Shown in pieces: positions 13,662 through 26,363 of a stretch of DNA of 64,000 nt. A program made the position numbers and the translations under genes. The notes under the pieces were generated by a model. That model did not search any database. It was given only the letters and a program-made list of their open reading frames with translations, and was not told the origin of the DNA. The stretch's first letter is position 1; the number at the start of each line of letters is the position of its first letter. Source of the stretch: Micromonospora coriariae (GTDB lineage Bacteria > Actinomycetota > Actinomycetes > Mycobacteriales > Micromonosporaceae); the NCBI RefSeq assembly GCF_900091455.1, contig NZ_LT607412.1, positions 4,650,001-4,714,000 of the forward strand. Reading direction: 5' to 3'.

Positions 13662-14692
13662 CGGCCCGCCGGGTGGTGGCGTTCGGCGGCGGGCACGGTC
13701 TCTCCGCCTCGCTGCGTGCGCTGCGCCACTGCGCTCCCGAACTTGATCTGGACATCACCGCGGTGGTCACGGTCGGCGACGACGGTGGCTCCAGCGGCCG
13801 GCTGCGCGCCGAGCGGGGTGGCCTGCCCCCCGGCGACCTGCGGCAGGCGCTTGTCGCGCTGGCCGGCGACCATCCCGCCACGCGCCGCAGCGCCGGGCTG
13901 TTCCAGCACCGCTTCGCCGCCGCGCCGGCGGACGCACCGGGGTTCGCGGCCCCGGCGGCGGGTGACCCCGACGGTGGCGCCGGCCGGGCGGCGGCCCGGG
14001 CCGACGGGCTGGCGGGGCACGCGGTCGGCAACCTGGTGCTCTGCGGCCTGATGGAGCTGCTCGGTGACCCGGTGGCCGCGCTGGAGCACGCCGGTGCCAT
14101 GCTCGGGGCGGTCGGCCGGGTGCTGCCCATGTCCCGCGAACCGGTGGGCATCGAGGCCCAGGTGCGGGGCGCCGACCCGGCCGTGCCGGACGAGGTGCGC
14201 ACCGTACGCGGCCAGCACCAGGTGGCGGTCACCACCGGGCGGGTCGAGTCGCTGCGGCTCAGCCCGACCGCCCCGGCGGCCTGCGCCGAGGCGCTGGCCG
14301 CGATCGGCGCGGCGGACTGGCTGATCTTCGGGCCGGGCAGCTGGTACACCAGTGTGCTGCCGCACCTGCTGGTGCCGCAGCTGGCCGACGCGATCGTGTC
14401 CAGCCCGGCCCGGCGACTGGTCACCCTGAACCTCGCCGCGGAGAAGGAGACCCTCGGGCTCTCCGTCGCCGATCACCTCGCGGCGCTGCACTGGTACCTT
14501 CCCGAGCTCAAGGTGGATCTTGTGCTGGCCGACGCCAAGGCGGTGGGTGACCCCGAACCGGTCGAACGTGCGGCAGAATCGCTGGGTGCCCGCCTGGTCC
14601 TCGCCCCCGTCGCCGTTGTCGACGGGACTCCCCGCCATGATCCGGCTGCCCTGGGCGCCGCGCTGGTGCCTGTCCTGGGCGCCGATCGTTAG
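13658..14692 (+). CDS. yvcK: Gluconeogenesis factor YvcK/CofD-family protein
   Basis: This 344-residue protein belongs to the YvcK (CofD-like, UPF0052) family, needed for growth on gluconeogenic carbon and for envelope homeostasis in several Gram-positives. The N-terminal nucleotide-binding loop is FGGGHGLSASLRALR, followed by VTVGDDGGSSGRLR. Later motifs LIFGPGSWYTSVLPHLLVP and the C-terminal domain match the family. It overlaps rapZ by four bases, so translation is coupled. whiA follows 54 bases on. A Gly/Ala-rich insertion near residues 90-115 (AAPADAPGFAAPAAGDPDGG) is a lineage-specific loop. Confidence 0.93.
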   Translation: MTARRVVAFGGGHGLSASLRALRHCAPELDLDITAVVTVGDDGGSSGRLRAERGGLPPGDLRQALVALAGDHPATRRSAGLFQHRFAAAPADAPGFAAPAAGDPDGGAGRAAARADGLAGHAVGNLVLCGLMELLGDPVAALEHAGAMLGAVGRVLPMSREPVGIEAQVRGADPAVPDEVRTVRGQHQVAVTTGRVESLRLSPTAPAACAEALAAIGAADWLIFGPGSWYTSVLPHLLVPQLADAIVSSPARRLVTLNLAAEKETLGLSVADHLAALHWYLPELKVDLVLADAKAVGDPEPVERAAESLGARLVLAPVAVVDGTPRHDPAALGAALVPVLGADR

Positions 14693-14746
14693 ACACGTAC
14701 GTAATCTCCGGCGACACGCCGGAACAGGTCCGTGAGGGGACGCACA

Positions 14747-18190
<3,444 letters not shown>

Positions 18191-18982
18191 ATGGCGAGCA
18201 CCACCCGCCGGCCACTGATGGCCGGCAACTGGAAGATGAACCTCAACCACCTCGAGGCCAACCTGCTGGTGCAGAAGCTGGCCGCGAGCCTCACCGAGAA
18301 GCAGCTCACCGAGGTGGAGACGGTCGTCCTGCCGCCCTTCACCGACCTGCGCACCGTGCAGACGGCGGTGGACGGGGACAAGCTGCTCATCGGGTACGGC
18401 GCGCAGGACCTCTCGCCGCACGCCTCGGGCGCGTACACCGGGGATATCTCGGGCCCGATGCTGGCCAAGCTCGGGTGCTCGTACGTCGTCGTCGGGCACT
18501 CCGAGCGGCGGGCCTACCACCACGAGAACGACGCGCTGGTCAACGCCAAGGTGAAGGCGGCGCTGACGCACGGCCTGACCCCGATCCTGTGCGTGGGGGA
18601 GGGGCTGGACGTCCGCGAGCAGGGCGGCCACGTGGCGCACTGCTCCGATCAGCTCGACGGTGGCCTCGCCGGGCTCACCGCCGAGCAGGTGCGGCAGGTG
18701 GTGATCGCGTACGAGCCGGTCTGGGCGATCGGTACCGGCAAGACCGCGACGCCGGACGACGCACAGGAGGTCTGCGGTGCGGTCCGTCAGCGGCTGGCGG
18801 TGCGCTTCGACCAGGACACCGCGGACCAGGTCCGGGTCCTCTACGGCGGCTCGGTCAAGGCGTCCAACATCGCCACGATCATGGCGATGGCGGACGTGGA
18901 CGGGGGCCTGGTGGGTGGCGCCAGCCTGGACGCGGAGGAATTCGCGCAGATCTGCCGGTTCCCGGAGCACATCGCCCGCTGA
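18191..18982 (+). CDS. tpiA: Triosephosphate isomerase
   Basis: This TIM-barrel enzyme interconverts dihydroxyacetone phosphate and glyceraldehyde-3-phosphate. The 263-residue protein starts at ATG 18191, immediately after pgk. Active-site residues are visible: Lys in GNWKMN, His in VGHSERR, Glu in [17 protein letters not shown], and the phosphate loop [10 protein letters not shown]. It is the last gene of gap-pgk-tpiA. secG follows after about 95 bases, with a possible -10 (TATCCT, 18991-18996) between. Confidence 0.97.
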   Translation: MASTTRRPLMAGNWKMNLNHLEANLLVQKLAASLTEKQLTEVETVVLPPFTDLRTVQTAVDGDKLLIGYGAQDLSPHASGAYTGDISGPMLAKLGCSYVVVGHSERRAYHHENDALVNAKVKAALTHGLTPILCVGEGLDVREQGGHVAHCSDQLDGGLAGLTAEQVRQVVIAYEPVWAIGTGKTATPDDAQEVCGAVRQRLAVRFDQDTADQVRVLYGGSVKASNIATIMAMADVDGGLVGGASLDAEEFAQICRFPEHIAR

Positions 18983-19077
18983 TCGCTCGGTATCCTTGAC
19001 CCCGCCCGTCCGCCGGTCGGTGCCGCCGTGCCCGATCAGACCGGGCGAGGATCGCTACGAGAGGACTGACCCCAGCC

Positions 19078-19338
19078 ATGCCGATCTGGTTCGCATACAC
19101 GTTGATCGTGTTGCTGATCATCACGAGCGTCCTGCTCACCTTGCTCATCCTGCTGCACCGCGGCAAGGGCGGCGGTCTGTCGAGCATGTTCGGCGGTGGC
19201 GTCAGCTCCAGCCTCGCCGGCTCCTCCGTGGCGGAGAAGAATCTGGACCGCTACACCGTTCTGGTGAGTGTCGTCTGGTTCGCCGCCATCATCGGGCTGG
19301 GGCTCTGGCTCCGGCTCCAGATGAACAGCGGCGCCTGA
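19078..19338 (+). CDS. secG: Preprotein translocase subunit SecG
   Basis: SecG is the small accessory subunit of the SecYEG channel. The 86-residue protein has two hydrophobic helices (LIVLLIITSVLLTLLILLH at the N-terminus and VVWFAAIIGLGLWLRLQ at the C-terminus) joined by the conserved Gly/Ser-rich cytoplasmic loop GKGGGLSSMFGGG. Position after tpiA is typical for actinobacteria. A strong hairpin terminator follows. Confidence 0.95.
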   Translation: MPIWFAYTLIVLLIITSVLLTLLILLHRGKGGGLSSMFGGGVSSSLAGSSVAEKNLDRYTVLVSVVWFAAIIGLGLWLRLQMNSGA

Positions 19339-19361
19339 GCAGGCCCGTAAAGTCGTACAAT

Positions 19362-19397
19362 CTGCGCGCGGTCCGTCACCAGACGGGCCGCGCGCAG
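19362..19397 (+). terminator. Rho-independent terminator after secG
   Basis: A 16-bp stem (CTGCGCGCGGTCCGTC with its partner, one G-U pair) has an ACCA loop and is followed by gcttttctcc, one of the few T-rich tails in the window. TACAAT just before the stem (19356-19361) resembles a -10, so it could instead be a leader hairpin of the next gene. Confidence 0.8.
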
Positions 19398-19476
19398 GCT
19401 TTTCTCCGCTGCACCGCGTCGCCCGCCGCCCACCCCTGAAGACGGCGGGTCCCTCCGACGACAGGAGCGAGCAGCC

Positions 19477-19818
19477 GTGCCGAGTGGCAATGTCATCCGC
19501 GGCGCCCGGATCGGGTCCGCACCGGTCCGTCCGGACGAGCGACACCCTCCCGCCCCCCGACAGGACGTCACCTACTGGTGCCGCAACGACCACCGGACCA
19601 GCATCCGGATCGCCGCGGACGCCGTGGCGCCGCCGCTGTGGGACTGTCCCCGCTGCGGCCTGCCCGCGGGGCAGGACGCGCAGAACCCGCCCGGGCGGGC
19701 CCGCGCCGAGCCGTACAAGAGCCACCTGGCGTACGTGAAGGAGCGGCGTACCGCCGAGGAGGGCGAGGCGCTGCTGGCCGAGGCGCTCGACGCGCTGCGC
19801 CGCCGCCGGGGCGAATGA
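19477..19818 (+). CDS. rbpA: RNA polymerase-binding protein, RbpA family (secG-linked type)
   Basis: RbpA proteins bind the principal sigma factor and core RNA polymerase and stabilise the open complex. The 113-residue protein starts at GTG 19477 after aggagcgagcagcc. The N-terminus NVIRGARIGSAPV is the basic RbpA arm, followed by APRQDVTYWCRNDH and WDCPRCG, whose Cys/His set fits the RbpA zinc site, then the sigma-interacting C-terminal helices (YKSHLAYVKERRTAEEGEAL). The PAGQDAQNPPGRARAEPYKSHLAY-type middle, shown here in part, marks the shorter paralogue usually found beside secG, so this is probably not the genome's only RbpA. A perfect palindrome follows. Confidence 0.85.
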   Translation: MPSGNVIRGARIGSAPVRPDERHPPAPRQDVTYWCRNDHRTSIRIAADAVAPPLWDCPRCGLPAGQDAQNPPGRARAEPYKSHLAYVKERRTAEEGEALLAEALDALRRRRGE

Positions 19819-19868
19819 AAGGAAGGGCCCCTTATTAACGCGTACGCGTTAATAAGGGGCCCTTCCTT
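19819..19868. terminator. Perfect 50-bp palindrome between rbpA and pgl
   Basis: Two exact 25-base arms meet with no spacer, beginning AAGGAAGGGCCCCTTATTAA and centred at 19843/19844. It lies between convergent genes, so a bidirectional terminator is the natural reading. The outer half of the arm (AAGGAAGGGCCCCTT) recurs in the palindrome at 43871-43923. Confidence 0.85.
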
Positions 19869-19890
19869 CCGCGCGGGGCGCGCGGCGCGC

Positions 19891-20661
19891 TCAGCGCAGG
19901 CTGCGCAGCCGGGCCGGTACGTCGGCTGCCGCCGCCCGGTCCAGCAGCCAGCGGGTACGGCCCACGCCGTGCACCCCGGCGGCCGGCAACTGCACCGGCC
20001 CGGCCCCGGCCAGCGCCATACCCACAGCCCGCGCCTTGTCCGCGCCGCCGGCCACCAGCCAGACCTCCTCGGCGGTGTTGATCGCCGGCAGGGTGAGCGT
20101 GGTCCGCACCGGCGGCGGCTTCGGGCTGCCCCGCACCGCGCTGCACGGCCGGCTCTCGTAGTGCACCGGGTGCTCGGGGAAGATCGAGGCGACGTGCCCG
20201 TCCTCCCCGACGCCCAGCATCAGCACGTCGAAGTGCGGCAGCACGGCGTGCCCGGGGCGGGCGGCGCGCGCCAGCTCCTCGGCGTACGCGGCGGCGGCCG
20301 CCTCGGGGTCGTTGCCGGCCGGGCCGTCGGAGGCGGGCATCGGGTGCACCCGGGCCGGGTTCAGCGGCACCACGTCCAGCAGGGCGGCGCGGGCCTGGGT
20401 CTCGTTGCGCTCCGGGTCGCCGCCGGGCAGGAACCGCTCGTCGCCCCACCACACGTCGACCCGGGACCAGTCCACCGCGTCGCGGGCCGGCAGGTGTGCC
20501 ACCGCCCGGTACACGGCCGCGGCGATCCGCCCGCCGGTGAGCACCACCGAGGCCTCGCCCCGGTCGGCCTGGGCGTCGAGCAGCTTCACCAGCAGCCGGG
20601 CCGCCACGGCCTGCGCCAGCAGATCGGCGTCGGCGTGGACGGCGACACTCGCCTCACTCAT
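19891..20661 (-). CDS. pgl: 6-phosphogluconolactonase
   Basis: The enzyme hydrolyses 6-phosphogluconolactone in the oxidative pentose-phosphate pathway. From ATG at 20661 (MSEASVAVHADADLLAQAVA) it has 256 residues. Family landmarks are VVLTGGRIAAAVYRAV, VDVWWGDERFLPGGDPERNE, DVLMLGVGEDGHVASIFPEH and LTLPAINTAEEVWLVAGGADK. The reading frame is open upstream, but that part is low-complexity. It is the last gene of tkt-tal-pgi-zwf-opcA-pgl, 156 bases after opcA. Confidence 0.94.
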   Translation of the reverse strand: MSEASVAVHADADLLAQAVAARLLVKLLDAQADRGEASVVLTGGRIAAAVYRAVAHLPARDAVDWSRVDVWWGDERFLPGGDPERNETQARAALLDVVPLNPARVHPMPASDGPAGNDPEAAAAAYAEELARAARPGHAVLPHFDVLMLGVGEDGHVASIFPEHPVHYESRPCSAVRGSPKPPPVRTTLTLPAINTAEEVWLVAGGADKARAVGMALAGAGPVQLPAAGVHGVGRTRWLLDRAAAADVPARLRSLR

Positions 20662-20817
20662 TGGTTGTGCCTTCGTTTCCCGACCGCGGGGCGGTCGCTG
20701 TCGCGTCGTGCCCGGGCCGGTGCCCGGACGTGGCGGGGCGGGGTGCCCCGGAGGTCCCGGGGCAGGGACAAGGCTCACCCGGCCCTGCCCCATGTGGTGC
20801 CTCGGTCGCCGGCGGGC

Positions 20818-21834
20818 TCAGCGCTCGCCGCTCGTGCCGGCGTGGGCGGTGATCCCCGCCTCGGCGCGCTGTGCGGTGGCCGGATCCTTCCAGACGTGCA
20901 CCCGCTGCGGCGGGCGCTGCTCCAGGCCACGCAGCCCGGCGGTCGCGCCCAACGCCTCCGCGTACACCTGGTCGGCGTCCAGCCGGCGCAGCTCCTCGGC
21001 CAGCTCGTCACCGAGCGGCCGACGCACCAGCGGCAGGGCCCGGTCGTCCTGACCGGTCCGCCGGAACACCGCCATGCTGTCCTCGCGGGTCAGCGTCAGA
21101 TGGTCGCCGTTGGCGCAGGTCAGCTCCACCTCCCGCATCCGCGGGAACTCGTCGGTGGCCACCCGGCGCGGGGTGATGCCGAGCCGGCTGCCCAGCCAAC
21201 CGGCCATCAGCTCCGCCGTCGGGTCGCTGGGGGGCGCCACGATGGTCGCCTCGGTGACCCGCGCCTCGGTGGTGTCGAACGCCCCGGCGACCAGGGTCCG
21301 CCACGGGGTGATCCGGGTCCACGCCAGGTCGGTGTCGCCCGGGGCGTAGTCCCGGGCCCGCTGCCGCAGCGCCGCCACCGGGTCGGCGGCCTGCGCCGTG
21401 TCGGTGATCCGCCGGTCGGCGACGACGCCGAGGAAGTCGGTGGCGATCTCGGCCGGCGGCTCGCCGTGCCACCAGGTCACCACCGGCACGTCCGGCACCA
21501 GCAGCGGCATCACGACCGACTCGGCGTGCAGCGCCAGCCGCCCGTACATCCGGGTGACCACCGCCTCGCACGGGCCGAGCCGGCCACCGACCACGATCTC
21601 CGCGTCCAGCCGGTTGCGGTCCCGCTCGATCTCGGAGCGGACCACCACCACCAGCCGGCACGGGTGGGCGGCCGCCGCGATCGTCGCCGCCGCCTCCGCC
21701 TCCCGCACCCGCTTCTCGTCCACCACCACGATGAGGGTGAGCGCCATGCCGCTGGCCACCCCGCCGGCGCTGCGCCGCTCGGCGGCGAGCGCCTTGACCA
21801 CCTCGTTGCCGGTGGTGTCCCACAGCCCGATCAC
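20818..21834 (-). CDS. opcA: Glucose-6-phosphate dehydrogenase assembly protein OpcA
   Basis: OpcA is an actinobacterial/cyanobacterial protein that activates or assembles glucose-6-phosphate dehydrogenase. The start is GTG at 21834 (VIGLWDTTGNEVVKALAAER), eight bases after GGAGG, giving 338 residues. The family pattern is clear: GMALTLIVVVDE, HPCRLVVVV, GRLGPCEAVVTRMYGRLALHA, VPDVPVVTWWHGEPP and DLAWTRITPWRTLVA. It lies directly downstream of zwf (55 bases), as expected for a functional partner. Confidence 0.95.
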   Translation of the reverse strand: MIGLWDTTGNEVVKALAAERRSAGGVASGMALTLIVVVDEKRVREAEAAATIAAAAHPCRLVVVVRSEIERDRNRLDAEIVVGGRLGPCEAVVTRMYGRLALHAESVVMPLLVPDVPVVTWWHGEPPAEIATDFLGVVADRRITDTAQAADPVAALRQRARDYAPGDTDLAWTRITPWRTLVAGAFDTTEARVTEATIVAPPSDPTAELMAGWLGSRLGITPRRVATDEFPRMREVELTCANGDHLTLTREDSMAVFRRTGQDDRALPLVRRPLGDELAEELRRLDADQVYAEALGATAGLRGLEQRPPQRVHVWKDPATAQRAEAGITAHAGTSGER

Positions 21835-21889
21835 TGGAGCCTCCTGGTGTGCTCGCCGCGCCCGCTCGTGTGCCCGCTGGTTCGCTCGC

Positions 21890-23404
21890 TCACGCGCGCC
21901 GCCAGGCGCGGCCCTCGCGGGCCAGCATCTCGTCGGCTGCCCGCGGCCCCCACTCGCCGGAGCGGTACGGCTCCGGCTTGGTGCCCGCCCAGGCATGCTC
22001 CAGCGGGTCGATCACCTGCCAGCTCTGCTCGACCTCCGCCGCGTCCGGGAAGAGCGTGCGGTCGCCGATCAGCACGTCCAGCACCAGCCGCTCGTACGCC
22101 TCCGGGCTGGACTCGGTGAACGCCTCGCCGTACTGGAAGTCCATCGCGATGTCGCGGACCTCCATCGTGGTGCCCGGCACCTTGGAGCCGAACTTGAGCA
22201 CCACGCCCTCGTCCGGCTGCACCCGGATGACCAGCTGGTTGTTGCCCAGCGACTCCATGTCGGCGTCGTTGAACGGCAGGTGCGGCGCCTTCTTGAACAT
22301 GATGGCGACCTCGGTGACCCGCCGGGGCAGCCGCTTGCCGGCCCGGATGTAGAACGGCACCTCGGCCCAGCGGCGGTTCTGGATGCCGAGCCGCACCGCC
22401 ACGTACGTCTCGGTGGTGGAGTCGCCGGGGACGCCCTGCTCCTCCAGGTAGCCGACCGCGCGCTCACCGCCGACCCACCCCGGCAGGTACTGGCCGCGCA
22501 CGGTGTCCCGGGCCACGTCCTTGGGCAGGGTGATCGCCTTGAGCACCTTCAGCTTCTCGGTCCGGATCTCGTCGGCGTCGAAGCTGGTCGGCTCCTCCAT
22601 CGCCACCAGGGCCAGGAGCTGGAGCAGGTGGTTCTGGAGTACGTCGCGGGCGGTGCCGACGGTGTCGTAGAAGCCGGCGCGGCTGCCGATGCCGACGTCC
22701 TCGGCCATCGTGATCTGCACCGAGTCGACGTACTTGGAGTTCCAGAGCGGCTCGAACAGGTTGTTGGCGAACCGCAGGGCGAGGATGTTCTGGACCGTCT
22801 CCTTGCCCAGGTAGTGGTCGATCCGGAAGACGTCCTGGCGGGTGAAGACGTCGTCGACCAGGTCGTTGAGCGCCTTAGCCGAGGGCAGGTCGTTGCCGAA
22901 CGGCTTCTCCACCACCACCCGGCGCCAGCCGCCGGACTTCTCGTTGTCGGCCATTCCGGTGCGGGCAAGCTGCTTGAGTACGACCGGGAACGCGGCCGGG
23001 GGGATGGAGAAGTAGAACGCCGCGTTGCCGGCGATGCCGTGGCTCTGCCGCAGCTCGTCCAGCGTCGTGGCGAGCTGGTCGAAGGCGGCGTCGTCGTCGA
23101 ACGACCCGCCGACGAACTTGATGTTGCCGGCCAGTCGTGCCCAGATCTCGTCCCGCCACGGGGTACGCGCGTGCTTGCGCGCCGCCTCGCAGGCCAACGT
23201 CTCAAAGTCGCCGTCGCCCCAGTCGCGGCGGGCGAAGCCGAGCACCACGAAACCAGGTGGGAGCAGCCCCCGGTTGGCCAGGTCGTAGACCGCCGGGAGC
23301 AGCTTCTTGCGGGCCAGGTCGCCGGTCACCCCGAAGATCACCAGAGCGCACGGCTCGGGGATCCGGGGCAGCCGGCGGTCCTGCGGGTCGCGTAGCGGGT
23401 TCAC
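21890..23404 (-). CDS. zwf: Glucose-6-phosphate 1-dehydrogenase
   Basis: The enzyme starts the oxidative pentose-phosphate pathway, making NADPH. I choose GTG 23404 ([20 protein letters not shown]) because GAGGAGG lies five bases before it. A GTG at 23446 that overlaps the pgi stop, and an ATG at 23440, are weaker choices. The protein has 504 residues. The nucleotide-binding loop is [19 protein letters not shown], the substrate and catalytic motif is [15 protein letters not shown], and NNKYV-type core sequence reads [16 protein letters not shown]. opcA follows. Confidence 0.96.
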   Translation of the reverse strand: MNPLRDPQDRRLPRIPEPCALVIFGVTGDLARKKLLPAVYDLANRGLLPPGFVVLGFARRDWGDGDFETLACEAARKHARTPWRDEIWARLAGNIKFVGGSFDDDAAFDQLATTLDELRQSHGIAGNAAFYFSIPPAAFPVVLKQLARTGMADNEKSGGWRRVVVEKPFGNDLPSAKALNDLVDDVFTRQDVFRIDHYLGKETVQNILALRFANNLFEPLWNSKYVDSVQITMAEDVGIGSRAGFYDTVGTARDVLQNHLLQLLALVAMEEPTSFDADEIRTEKLKVLKAITLPKDVARDTVRGQYLPGWVGGERAVGYLEEQGVPGDSTTETYVAVRLGIQNRRWAEVPFYIRAGKRLPRRVTEVAIMFKKAPHLPFNDADMESLGNNQLVIRVQPDEGVVLKFGSKVPGTTMEVRDIAMDFQYGEAFTESSPEAYERLVLDVLIGDRTLFPDAAEVEQSWQVIDPLEHAWAGTKPEPYRSGEWGPRAADEMLAREGRAWRRA

Positions 23405-23442
23405 GCCGCCTCCTCGCTCCGCTTGCGTCACGTCGTCCATCC

Positions 23443-25092
23443 TCACGCCCGCAGCTCACCGACCGCGTCGAGCAGTTGGGCGACGCCGGCGGCCCGGTCG
23501 GTCAGGTGCAGCCGCAGGAGCGGCCGCTCCCGGCCAACGAGGGCCTCCCGGTCGCCAGCGGCCTGCGCCGCCTGCAACTCGCCGAAGGTGTACGGCTTGC
23601 CCGGCACCGGCAGGTCCTCGGCGACCGCGCCGGTCACCTGCAGGTAGCTGCCCACCTGTGGGCCGCCCTTGTGGTACTGGCCGGTGGAGTGCAGGAACCG
23701 TGGCCCCCAACCGAAGGTGACCGGCCGGCCCGACGCTTCGGCCAGCAGCGTACGCAGCCGGCCCGCGTCCGCGTCGGCGAACCGGTCCAGGTACGCCATC
23801 ACCGCCAGGTAGCCGTCGTCGCCCATCCCGTCGAGCAGCCAGCGCAGCACGCCGGCCAGGTCACCGGGGGCACCCTGCGGCGCGTACACCTCGATCGCGC
23901 CCTCGGTGAACGACGGCGTCTCCGCCGGCAGGCCCGAGGCCAGGATCTTGTTGGTGTTCTCCTTGGACTCGGTGACGTTCGGCTGGTTGAACGGGTCGAT
24001 GCCGAGCACCACCCCGGCCACGGCGGTGGCGTACTCCCAGGCCAGGAACTGCGCGCCGAGTGGGCCGTTGACGGCCACGTCCGGGTTGGCTCCGCCGCCC
24101 GGTGCGTCGCCGGGGGCCAGTGCGCCGCCGTAGCTGACGGTCAGCACGTCCGGGCCGGTGGCGCCGGCGCTCTGTGGAGACTCCACCACCACCGGCAGGA
24201 TGCCCACCCCGGCCTTGCCGGTCGACTCGGCGATCAACTGCTCGGCCCAGTCGCCGAACCCCTCGATGCCGGTGCCGTCGGAGATCAGTGCGACCTTGTC
24301 CCGGGCCAGCGTGGCGGCGGCGCCCAGCGCGGCGCCCAGTGCGAGTGCCGGATTGTCCCGATCCCCGGCGAGCGACGCGGCCAGCTCGTCGGCCTGGTCG
24401 ATCAGCTCCGTCACCTCGACCCCGGCCAGCGCCGAGGGCACCAGCCCGAACGCGGTCAGCGCCGAGTACCTGCCGCCCACGTTCGGATCGGCCAGCACGG
24501 TGAACGCGCCCATCTCGGTGGCGGTGGCCTCCAGCGGCGAGCCGGGGTCGGTGACGATGACGAAGTGTCGACCGGCCTCCGCCTCGGTCATCCCGGCGTC
24601 CAGGAACGCCTGCCAGTAGGCGCGTCGGTGGCTGTCCGTCTCCACCGTCGAGCCGGACTTGCTGGCCACCACCACCACGGTGCGCTCCAGCCGGTCACCC
24701 AGCGCCGCCCGGACCTGGCCCGGGTCGGTCGTGTCCAGCACCGTCAGCGGCCGGCCCATGGTGCGGGCGATCACCTCGGGGGCCAGCGACGAGCCACCCA
24801 TGCCGGCGAGTACCACGTGGTCCAGGTCGGCCAGCTCCGCGGTCAACTCGGCAAGCTGTGCCAGCAGCTCCCGGCTACGCCGGTGGGTGTCCACCCAGCC
24901 GAGCCGGATCTTCGCCTCGGCTTCGGCGTCCGGCCCCCACAGGCTCGGGTCCTTGGCTGCCAGCCGGCCCGGGACCTCGGCCCTGACCAGCGCGTCCCGG
25001 GTCGAGGCGGGTGCGGACTTGTCGACAGCGTCCGCGCCGTACACGGCGAGCCCGGCGGCGGCCTCCACCGGCCCGGCCAACAAGTCGCTCAT
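23443..25092 (-). CDS. pgi: Glucose-6-phosphate isomerase
   Basis: This sugar isomerase links glycolysis and the pentose-phosphate pathway. From ATG 25092 ([19 protein letters not shown]) it has 549 residues. It is the actinobacterial type found inside the tal-zwf cluster, with SIS-type phosphosugar-binding segments [20 protein letters not shown] and [20 protein letters not shown], and Glu/His-rich C-terminal elements. A stem (TGCTGCCGCC with its complement, 25092-25122) lies right at the start codon. zwf follows after 38 bases. Confidence 0.93.
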   Translation of the reverse strand: MSDLLAGPVEAAAGLAVYGADAVDKSAPASTRDALVRAEVPGRLAAKDPSLWGPDAEAEAKIRLGWVDTHRRSRELLAQLAELTAELADLDHVVLAGMGGSSLAPEVIARTMGRPLTVLDTTDPGQVRAALGDRLERTVVVVASKSGSTVETDSHRRAYWQAFLDAGMTEAEAGRHFVIVTDPGSPLEATATEMGAFTVLADPNVGGRYSALTAFGLVPSALAGVEVTELIDQADELAASLAGDRDNPALALGAALGAAATLARDKVALISDGTGIEGFGDWAEQLIAESTGKAGVGILPVVVESPQSAGATGPDVLTVSYGGALAPGDAPGGGANPDVAVNGPLGAQFLAWEYATAVAGVVLGIDPFNQPNVTESKENTNKILASGLPAETPSFTEGAIEVYAPQGAPGDLAGVLRWLLDGMGDDGYLAVMAYLDRFADADAGRLRTLLAEASGRPVTFGWGPRFLHSTGQYHKGGPQVGSYLQVTGAVAEDLPVPGKPYTFGELQAAQAAGDREALVGRERPLLRLHLTDRAAGVAQLLDAVGELRA

Positions 25093-25122
25093 GCTGCCGC
25101 CCCGCTTCGCGCGGCGGCAGCA
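25092..25122 (-). promoter_or_regulatory. Hairpin at the pgi start codon
   Basis: Perfect 10-bp arms, 25092-25101 and 25113-25122, enclose an 11-base loop. On the minus-strand mRNA the stem covers the bases just before the pgi ATG, where a ribosome-binding site should be. It could damp translation of pgi relative to tal, or simply be an intercistronic processing stem. Confidence 0.4.
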
Positions 25123-25168
25123 CGAGACTCCCGGACACTGAGCCTGCTGTTTCGCTCGCTCCGCTCGC

Positions 25169-26347
25169 TCATGCGTTACCACCGGCCTGCTGGGCGGCCT
25201 TCGCGTTGCCCTTGGCGGCCGCGTTGGGGGAGCCCTTGCCGGCGGCTGCCGCGTCCAGCGACTTGCGGACGCCGTCGAGCAGCTCCTGCCAGCTGGCCTC
25301 GAACTTCTCCACGCCCTCGCGCTCCAGGGTCGCGATCACGTCGGCCATGTCCACCCCGACCGACTCCAGCTGGGTGAAGACCTCGCGGGCCGCGTCGTAC
25401 GAGCCGCTGATGGTGTCGCCGCGGGTCTCACCGTGGTCGGCGTACGCGTGGATGACCGCCTCCGGCATGGTGTTGACAGTTCCCGGGGCGATCAGCTCCT
25501 CGACGTAGATGACGTCCCGGTAGTCCGGGTTCTTCGTCGAGGTGGAGGCCCACAGGGGCCGCTGCGGGTGCGCGCCGGCGTCGGCGAGTGCCTGCCAGCG
25601 GTCGGAGGAGAACACCTCGCTGTAGCGCTCGTACGCCAGCTGGGCGTTGGCGATGGCCGCCTTGCCCTTGAGCGCCTTCGCCGGATCGGAGCCGATCTTC
25701 TCGAGCCTCTTGTCGACCTCGGAGTCGACACGGGAGACGAAGAAGGACGCCACGGACCCGATGGTGGAAAGGTCGTGACCGTTCGCCTTGGCCTGCTCCA
25801 GGCCGGCCAGGAACGCCTCCATCACCGCCGAGTAGCGGTCCAGACCGAAGATCAGGGTCACGTTGACGCTGATGCCCTCGGCCAGCGTGGCGGTGATCGC
25901 CGGCAGGCCCGCCTCGGTGGCCGGGATCTTGATGAAGAGGTTGGGCCGGTCGACCAGCCACCACAGCGCCTTGGCCTCGGCGACCGTCCGGTCGCTCTCG
26001 TGCGCCAACCGCGGGTCCACCTCGATGGAGACCCGGCCGTCGACGCCGGCGCTCTGGTCGTACGCCGGGCGCATCACGTCGCAGGCCCACCGCACGTCGT
26101 ACGTGGTGAGCATGCGTACGGCCTCCTCGACGTCCACCCCACGGGCGGCGAGGTCGCGCAGTTGCCAGTTGTACTCGTCGGCGTCGCTCAGCGCCTTTGC
26201 GAAGATCGTCGGGTTGGTGGTGACCCCGACGACGCGCTTCTCCCGCCGCAGCTGGTCCAGCCCGCCGGAGCTCAGGCGTACCCGGGAAAGATCGTCCAGC
26301 CACACCGCCACACCCGCGGCGGTGAGCTCATTCAGCCTGTCCGTCAT
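25169..26347 (-). CDS. tal: Transaldolase
   Basis: Transaldolase exchanges three-carbon units in the non-oxidative pentose-phosphate pathway through a Lys Schiff base. From ATG 26347 ([20 protein letters not shown]), preceded by gagggga, it has 392 residues. Landmarks are [35 protein letters not shown], the active-site Lys in [27 protein letters not shown] and [21 protein letters not shown] Gly/Ala/Lys-rich tail of about 25 residues ends the protein. Only 16 bases separate it from tkt. Confidence 0.96.
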   Translation of the reverse strand: MTDRLNELTAAGVAVWLDDLSRVRLSSGGLDQLRREKRVVGVTTNPTIFAKALSDADEYNWQLRDLAARGVDVEEAVRMLTTYDVRWACDVMRPAYDQSAGVDGRVSIEVDPRLAHESDRTVAEAKALWWLVDRPNLFIKIPATEAGLPAITATLAEGISVNVTLIFGLDRYSAVMEAFLAGLEQAKANGHDLSTIGSVASFFVSRVDSEVDKRLEKIGSDPAKALKGKAAIANAQLAYERYSEVFSSDRWQALADAGAHPQRPLWASTSTKNPDYRDVIYVEELIAPGTVNTMPEAVIHAYADHGETRGDTISGSYDAAREVFTQLESVGVDMADVIATLEREGVEKFEASWQELLDGVRKSLDAAAAGKGSPNAAAKGNAKAAQQAGGNA

Positions 26348-26363
26348 GCCGTCCACGCTCCCC

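Noticed and set aside
23405..23446. Longer zwf start (GTG 23446 overlapping the pgi stop, or ATG 23440)
   Set aside because: The GTGA overlap is attractive, but GAGGAGG five bases before GTG 23404 is a far better initiation signal and that start matches the usual protein length.
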